The position numbers and the translations under genes were made by a program. Under the pieces are notes generated by a model, which saw only the letters and a program-made list of their open reading frames with translations, searched no databases and was not told the DNA's origin. A DNA stretch of 64,000 bases from Mytilus galloprovincialis (lineage: Eukaryota; Mollusca; Bivalvia; Mytilida; Mytilidae): contig NC_134839.1 in NCBI RefSeq assembly GCF_965363235.1, positions 96,491,743 through 96,555,742 of the forward strand, in the 5' to 3' direction. This document shows positions 57,720 through 64,000 of this stretch, in pieces; position 1 is the first letter of the stretch; each line of letters opens with the position of its first letter.

Positions 57720-58260
57720 TTTGATAATATGAAATTAATCGTAACAATTGTTTTCTTATTGTAAAACATTTATAACAAATCGAAGTTCAAATATTGCATA
57801 TTGCGTCATGTTAACCTAATCTAATCACGTGTTGTTCTTGTTTGAACTCTTAACATTCCTTCATAACTTGAATTTCTTCTTCAAATGAATGATTGAACAA
57901 TGTTCTATCAACACTAGTTTCGGATCGTTATTGTTGCCAGCACTACTGTCAAACTATCATATAACATATAATTACTTTGTATAATAGTATCATAATTACA
58001 TGTATGTGTATGCAGTTACTATATAACATTTATGCACTGCACTGCCAATAAAATAGCCGGTATGAATCTGAATTTCTAAGAAATTATTGGCGCATTTAAT
58101 GTAATCTAACAACCGATGAAGGATGTACGTGACTTTGAATTTTATTGAAATTACATGCAATTTTATTTCACCTAGATAATGTCGACAAAGCAATATTCTA
58201 TGAATATACAATGAATGTTTGTAAGTTGAAATCAAGTTAAATTTGCACTCTTTTATGGTT
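57720..58260. other. Unassigned stretch
   Basis: Nothing recognised. The 124-codon minus-strand frame at 57,996-58,370 runs into repeated family B sequence and shows internal repetition only for that reason. Confidence 0.5.
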
Positions 58261-58264
58261 CTCA

Positions 58265-58500
58265 TAAAAAGTAAAATCACAAAAATACCGAACGCCGAGA
58301 AAAATTCAAAACGCAAAGTCACAAAAATACCGAACGCCGAGGAAAATTCAAAACGCAAAGTCCCAAACACACCAAACGAATTAAATAAATGTCTAAAATT
58401 GGGGCACAGCAGTCAACATTGTGTTATAATCTCAATCACAATTAAACAAAGAAATATGTAACAAAGAAAAACAAAAAGGCATATAGACAAAGCACATTAG
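58265..58500 (-). repeat. Family B 3' end with 42-bp tandem duplication
   Basis: ACAAAAATACCGAACGCCGA with the next 22 bases occupies 58,279-58,320 and again 58,321-58,362, with one or two differences. The rest (TTGGGGCACAGCAGTC, GGCATATAGACAAAGCACAT) is the reverse complement of family B. Confidence 0.8.
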
Positions 58501-58504
58501 TAAT

Positions 58505-59570
58505 AATGAAAAACAATAATACATAAAAGAGGTTTAGTGGACAAATCTTTGCATTACCATTTTTGATCGTTTATTAAACAGACATTTTGATATATTCAGA
58601 ACAAGATACCATTTACCCATCTCAGTAATGAAAGGATAAAAACTATAACAGCTAAATTTAACAATGTAACCGAGGGAAATCTTTCATAATGCAGTTATAT
58701 GGGGTCATTTGTATGATTGAAAATGTTTGCTATTAAAATGTGGTTTGAACTTGATGTACCGCAATGTAAAGCACAATTGATTGTACAAAGCACCAACAGA
58801 GGCAAAAACAATTAAAGTGGTATCAGTATAAATAGTTGACCATGCTGTACCTAGGATCAAAAACCTTTTATTGCAATGCTTAACCTGACATTCGAGGTAA
58901 TAGAAGCACATACATAATCTAACCATCAGAACATAGAAAATGAATGGATTGATAAGTAATGTCGCGAAATGGAAGAAAAATACACGTTATATCGATTCTT
59001 CAATATCATATTATTTCCAGTTATGATTATTCCGTCTTATTACAAAATACAAAAGTAACTATTTTCGAATCATGTGAACGGAAGCTTGAAGTATGATATC
59101 TAAACTCTGTCTGACATGTGGACTGATGATAGACAATTATGTACGTAAAATGTCATATAAATTCCACTAATAATTTGTAATGCCGAGGTAGGATTGGCTT
59201 AAACATGTATGGTAGATTAAAAACATAATGAAACAATAACTTAAACTAAATGATAAAATATATTAATATACAGATTAAGAAAATTCATCGAAACTTGTGT
59301 AATGATCAATCTTTTAAGGTAAAACTGTGGTAAAATTGTGAATTAATATTCCGTACAGAGATTCTCTAAGAGTACTAGAAAACTTGTTGAAAAATCCTAA
59401 GTTAAATAACTTTACAATTGTAAATGTTACAGTTGTTGCCAATGGTCATCACTTCTCATGGTACATTCATGAGAACATCGGGTTTTACAGATGATTTTGA
59501 TTACTTTTATATTTCATTATGAGGTTGTACCAAAAATACCTGGTAGAGTACACTATATTATTTCTAGTAA
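58505..59570. other. Unassigned stretch
   Basis: A minus-strand 73-codon frame at 58,705-58,926 includes a hydrophobic stretch (TTLIVFASVGALYNQLC). No family recognised. Confidence 0.4.
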
Positions 59571-59574
59571 AATA

Positions 59575-59875
59575 TTAATAACAAGAATATTTCCCCAGTA
59601 CACGGATGCCCCACTCGCACTAGCATTTTCTATGTTCAGTGGACCATGAAATTCGGGTCAAAAGACTAATTTTGCATTAAAATTAGAAAGATCATATCAT
59701 AAGGAACATGTGTAATGAGTTTCAAGTTGATTGGACTTCAACTTCATCAAAAACTATCTTGGCCAAAAACTTTAACCTGAAGCGTGACGAACAAACGAAC
59801 GAACGGACGAACGGACCAACAGACCAGAAAACATAATGCCCCTCTACTATCGTAGGTGGGGCATAAAAAGTAATG
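59575..59875 (+). repeat. Family J dispersed repeat
   Basis: CACGGATGCCCCACTCGCAC, CAAGTTGATTGGACTTCAAC, a GAACGAACGGACGAACGGAC run (about 59,793) and an end TAATGCCCCTCTACTATCG then GTAGGTGGGGCAT. I recall this repeat as widespread in mussels. Non-coding. Confidence 0.65.
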
Positions 59876-59879
59876 TACT

Positions 59880-60300
59880 TCTAGTGAAATGACGTCCCGT
59901 ACGGTATTAGCGATATGGGTTTTGTCTTCCAGTTTGCCTTTATTGTATTTGTTCGAAGTGTTGGAATTGATAACTATACAAATGTATATATCAAAAAGTG
60001 CTTAATTAATAGTAGAAATAGAAGATGCTTAAAAATCAGTTTCTTTTTTTTTTACATTTGTAACTCGAATGATCCGCAATAATACTGATTTGGAGCGTGT
60101 GGACAAGTAACTACAACATATGACCAATATAAAAAGTCAAGATGATAGCATAGTTTGTGTCATACATCGCGAAGTCGCAATCTTGTTTATGTTATATAAG
60201 GCATTTTCACATTAAATTTGCATTGTTATATTTATTGTGTTGTGGATAAGACTTTGTTATTAGTTACATTTTAATGTTGTGTTTCTGTTGTGTCGTATCT
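59880..60300. other. Unassigned stretch
   Basis: Nothing recognised. Confidence 0.45.
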
Positions 60301-60304
60301 CTTA

Positions 60305-60415
60305 AGCTTATATTAGATACGTTTCCCTCAGTTTTAGTTTGTAACCCAGATTGGTTTTTTTTCTATCGATTTATAAATTTCGAACAGCGAAATACTACTG
60401 TTGCCTTTATTTATA
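60305..60415 (+). repeat. Family B 5' module
   Basis: TTTCCCTCAGTTTTAGTTTG, AACCCAGATTGG and CGAACAGCGAAATACTACTG, a diverged copy of the module at 42.65 kb. Confidence 0.65.
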
Positions 60416-60559
60416 AGTATGTTCTACTTGTGTCTGATCCATTTTGCGTTGAGCAAACAAAATATGTAGTTTCCCTTATCTTATTTCCAAGTCATCAGGA
60501 AAAGTTATTTGTCATCTGATTAAATCTTTGATTGTAATGGTTAAAACAATAGGTGGATC

Positions 60560-60920
60560 ACGGATTTGTTTTGCGATTCTGGTGGTTTATTTGTATTGTC
60601 TTGTAGACTGATAAATTGTCTTTTTCCCCATTTGTCATGATGTCTCTCCTTCTCAGACTTAGACTTATCGCATCGTTGATATCATGTCAGTTTAACGTGA
60701 TATCTTAATATATTGAAAAAACAACTTGCCATCTTTTGGATCTTTCGAATTTACCTATGGACTATTTAATAGTTTTGTTTTGCTTTCTGCTAAGATGTCT
60801 CTCCTCAGACTAAGTGATCGAATCGTTGGTATCGTGCCAGATTTAACTTGAAACCTAAATATATATAAAAATATGTCCAATTGGGTTTTTGGTTTTGACT
60901 TATGGACTGATAAATTGTCT
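60560..60920 (+). repeat. Imperfect ~170-bp tandem repeat
   Basis: ATGATGTCTCTCCTTCTCAG (about 60,638) and AAGATGTCTCTCCTCAGACT (about 60,793) head two related units. Each is preceded by CTGATAAATTGTC or similar and followed by ATCG-ATCGTTG-TATC words. A third partial start (GGACTGATAAATTGTCTTTT) is at 60,904. Confidence 0.6.
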
Positions 60921-61259
60921 TTTATATTTTTTCGTCCGCCAATACGCAGTCTATGAAAGAAGCGTATCGATAAAAACTTTTCTTATATCACATAGCGATA
61001 TTGTCTAATATCAATTGTAAATATGCAGACATTCCATGCGGAAAATGTTGTTTTCGGCAACGAAAAATTAAGAAAATACTAACTTTAAAACTTATTGTTC
61101 AAATATAAACAACAATTGAGTCTAAATATATATTTAGAAGTTAGTTAAAAGCTCAAGTTTATGTCCGTGTAAAATTTGAAGTGCTGTGTTTTTCTTATAT
61201 ACATAAATAAACAAATGCTATTAGTTCTTATATCAATGCGATACTTTTAAAATATCATA

Positions 61260-61590
61260 GCGGTGTTTTTGTTATACTAATATTAGTACTTATTAGTATT
61301 AATATTAGACTGCTGTACCCTTATTTTGACAATTTTACCTATTATGTCTGTTTTGTTCACGCATCGTTGTAAATATGACAGAATTTGATGAGACTGTCAT
61401 ACACGTGAGAGGTTAAGCGCTAAAAAACCAGGTTTAATCCACCATTTTCAAAATTTGAAAATGCCAGTACCGAGTCAGAAATATGACAGTTGTTATCCAT
61501 TCGTTTAATGTGTTTTATTATTTGATTTTACCATTTCATAAGGGACTTTCTGTTTTGAATTTTCCTCGGAGTTCAGTATTTTTGTGATTT
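61260..61590 (+). repeat. Family B 3' end
   Basis: ACTGCTGTACCCTTATTTTG, GAGAGGTTAAGCGC, ACCAGGTTTAATCCACCATT and CGGAGTTCAGTATTTTTGTG. This is one of the best preserved copies of the family B end. Confidence 0.8.
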
Positions 61591-61950
61591 TACTTCTTAG
61601 TAGTATTGTATTTAAATAAGCAGTTTTAAGACTGCTTAAATTCAAATGTTTTTTGATAACATCTTGCAAATTTCTCAATTGGTTTTGGAAGCAAAACTAA
61701 TTAAATAAGGGTTTGATAAACAATGTCGTAATCAAATAGCTTAGTATCAAAAAGATTGTTCACATATATAACATTTAGCAATTTTAACATTTTATAATGA
61801 ACGCACCGAAATAATATATATCCGATATTCTCGCAATGCACGCATTGAAAACAATGGAACTAACTTGTGACAAAGATGAATCATACTGTCCTCGTTCAGA
61901 TTGATTCGACAAAATCTGACCAGTACTTTTGAATCTCCTTTTTTATACAA

Positions 61951-62113
61951 ATTAGTTGGTTTTCCTGTTTGAATGGTTTAACACTAGTAATGTGGTGTTC
62001 GCTGTGAGCCAAGGCTCTGTGTTTAAGGCCCTACTTTGATCTATAGTGGTTTACTTTAAACAATTATTACTTTGATAGAAAGTTGTCTCATTCGAACTCA
62101 TGCACCATTTTCT
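61951..62113 (+). repeat. Family E repeat
   Basis: TTGGTTTTCCTGTTTGAATG, TGTGAGCCAAGGCTCTG, TTTGATCTATAGTGGTTTAC and a final ATGCACCATTTTCTTA. Partner of 53,935-54,095. Confidence 0.7.
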
Positions 62114-62114
62114 T

Positions 62115-63330
62115 ATATCTATAAATCTTTAAAAATTTCCCCTTATAAATAACTACTGTCCTGTTCTCAAACTGAACGATCTAAATCTATAAATATAGAA
62201 AAGATATACACACATTTCTAACGTCAAAAGACATTTACATCTTATTTATTTCAATTTAAATTATTTGTGTTCTTAACATTTTTTTTAGTACTCATTGAAG
62301 AAATGAATTTATTACAAGCGATACGTATTGTTATTTTGCACTAAGAAATGTTTGCGTATTTATACCATCGGTTACTAGTCAAAAACGAAAGTCAAATCTC
62401 TGTGGCAACAATACATCGGAATGCCCTCACTGTCATCGCGATGTAAAATAAAATCTTTGATATTAAAAAAAGAACTTTTCCTTCTCAATATTTTTTTCTA
62501 TGCTAATTATAAATACATTTTCTGTTTGACAAGATTTTTGATTTTCATTGTATCTGAAGTTGTTCAATTTATAGCCTGAGGCTACCCAGTTGGTATCTTC
62601 AAAGTTCGGGACATCAGCATTTGTGCATTTTAATTTGTTTGGGTTATATATTTTACCATTTGAATATTCATTGTAATTTGGAGGTGTATTGGATTGGATT
62701 GTTTGAATGAATGTTTCTTTTAAGTAATGATATTTTTTGTCTATTTCGATATTCCCAAGGTGGATAGGCTATAGCAGTGTGACCAGTATATTAGAATCTA
62801 ATAGGTCGGAAGACTATTTGCAACTACATTTAAATTCCGCCATTGCATCATCACTTCAAATAGAATAAGTCGGTTAAACCATGTGATTGAAAACAATAGA
62901 CTGAACAGGTTGTTAACACTTTCAACTATCAATAGGGTCAAGCAACATTTTCGAAATGATAAGTTTATGTAAGCGTCAATTTTGTTGCAGTTACGAAATT
63001 TAAGTAATATTGATCCTAAAACATTCAACCGGTCATGATCTAAGATTGTGAATTATGTTTGCAGTTTTCTTGACATGCATTGTGACGTGTCATCGTATTC
63101 ATTTTATATTAGAAAACTATAGCAGTTATATTAGAAAAGTATCGCATTCATAAATTTTTGATATTAAAAAATCATCGCTATGATATAAGACAAATATTGC
63201 AGTGATATAATAAAATATAGCAGTATCTTTGACTTATAGGTGATTTTGGCTTAGCAAACAATTGAATTCATCTCAATTACATTCCACTGAATTTGTTACA
63301 TGATATTTATAGAATGTGTACACCTACAAA
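62115..63330. other. Unassigned stretch
   Basis: AT-rich, no gene. Short ATATCNNNGCGATA-like words near 63,130-63,230 relate to the inverted-repeat arms. Confidence 0.45.
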
Positions 63331-63634
63331 TGATAAATGGTGCATTTATGTTTCATTTATTCAACAATTCAATTTTCTCGTTTAAATACACATTGCTTGA
63401 TATTACATAAAATAATTCATGGAAATTATACACCAGACGAATGTCGTGTTAAATGTCACCCTGTTTTAAGAAAAGAGTCATTACTTTATGCCGAGAAATC
63501 TGCCTTTCTTCGTACAAATGCTAACATTCGTCTGAAATTTCCCACAATGCAACTCGTTGATATAAGACAATATCGCTCGTTGATATAAGAAAAGTTTTCA
63601 TCGAATCGCTTCTTCAATAGACTGATACGTATGA

Positions 63635-64000
63635 TATTGTCATCAACTACAATAGTATTAAAACAGCAAAGATATTGGATAATATAGATGGGCCATCTTT
63701 TACATATACCAAGGGGACTGGGCCATTTCAGTTAATGTCTGCTAAAGGGGGATGGACGGTCCTTTCTGAGGGGTGTAACATTTATACATCTTATGGGTGA
63801 AATTTTGAATTTTTTCATCTGACACGTACACTTGTGTATAATAATACGCAAAAAAGTTTCTGAGGGTCTTGCAGCAGTAAATAATTAAAAATAATTACAT
63901 CTTAGATGTTTTTTCTGATACTTATACAAAAATCTCCACATTCATTCCCACCTGTCAGAAATTGACTGGAATGGCCAACTTCGTGCAAAGCGTTATTATT
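63635..64000. other. Unassigned end of window
   Basis: Nothing recognised. CTAAAGGGGGATGGACGG near 63,744 is locally GC-rich but has no partner in the window. Confidence 0.45.

Larger units (their letters stand above)
60943..63631. repeat. Inverted-repeat pair about 2.7 kb apart
   Basis: TACGCAGTCTATGAAAGAAG...TCTTATATCA (60,943-61,014) is matched in reverse complement at 63,557-63,631 (TGATATAAGAAAAGTTTTC...AATAGACTGATACGTA), ~72-75 bp per arm at roughly 80-85% by eye. Further inverted words (AATGCGATACTTTT near 61,235; AAAAGTATCGCATT near 63,135) lie inside. Between the arms are family B and E insertions and no transposase. The 83-codon frame at 63,337-63,588 overlaps the right arm. Confidence 0.6.

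Noticed and set aside
57996-58370. 124-codon minus-strand ORF with repeated FGTLRFEFSSAFGIF-like residues
   Set aside because: The repetition is the 42-bp tandem duplication in a family B tail; the remainder is AT-rich and unrelated.

Overview
This is an AT-rich eukaryotic nuclear window with almost no continuous coding sequence. It has introns, GT-AG splice signals, dispersed repeats, several kinds of decayed retroelement and a PIF/Harbinger fragment. Several repeats match families I remember from marine mussel genomes: the block that starts near CTAGAGGCTCT and ends in a TAGCTCACCTGGCC hairpin, the repeat around GTGCCACATGTGGAGCAGG, and the repeat ending in TACCACATCTT. A bivalve, probably Mytilus or a close relative, is the best guess. 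It rests on remembered repeat families, not on a search.

Layout. 0-6 kb: repeat fragments, a perfect hairpin, a broken C2H2 zinc-finger gene and the 3' end of an RT retroelement. 6-14 kb: mostly featureless, with short retroelement tails and a possible tRNA-like repeat. 14-15.6 kb: two tandem repeat copies inserted into another repeat. 16.4-21.5 kb: a ~5.06 kb interval bounded by inverted repeats, lying inside a GGAACC-type minisatellite. It holds a 1.8 kb repeat with a 501-bp internal period and two weak candidate host exons on the minus strand. 21.7-29.4 kb: RT-element tails and a 562-bp foldback element with TTAA ends. 29.7-31.0 kb: the best host-gene candidate, two phase-compatible exons on the minus strand. 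32.2-35.3 kb: a dead LINE carrying a 396-bp repeat insertion. 37.4-39.0 kb: duplicated segments and a 56-codon ORF. 39.8-41.8 kb: another RT-element tail and a PIF/Harbinger remnant. 43.3-46.3 kb: one copy of the 501-bp-period repeat inserted into another in opposite orientation. 48.3-50.4 kb: two RT fragments in opposite orientation, then a palindromic element. 51-64 kb: further dispersed repeats and an inverted-repeat pair about 2.7 kb apart.

The genes do not form a working pathway. The window reads as a layered record of transposition, with a few possible exons of unrecognised host genes. I see no rRNA, CRISPR, viral or toxin gene and no convincing tRNA gene. Repeat family letters (A-J) are local labels for this answer only.
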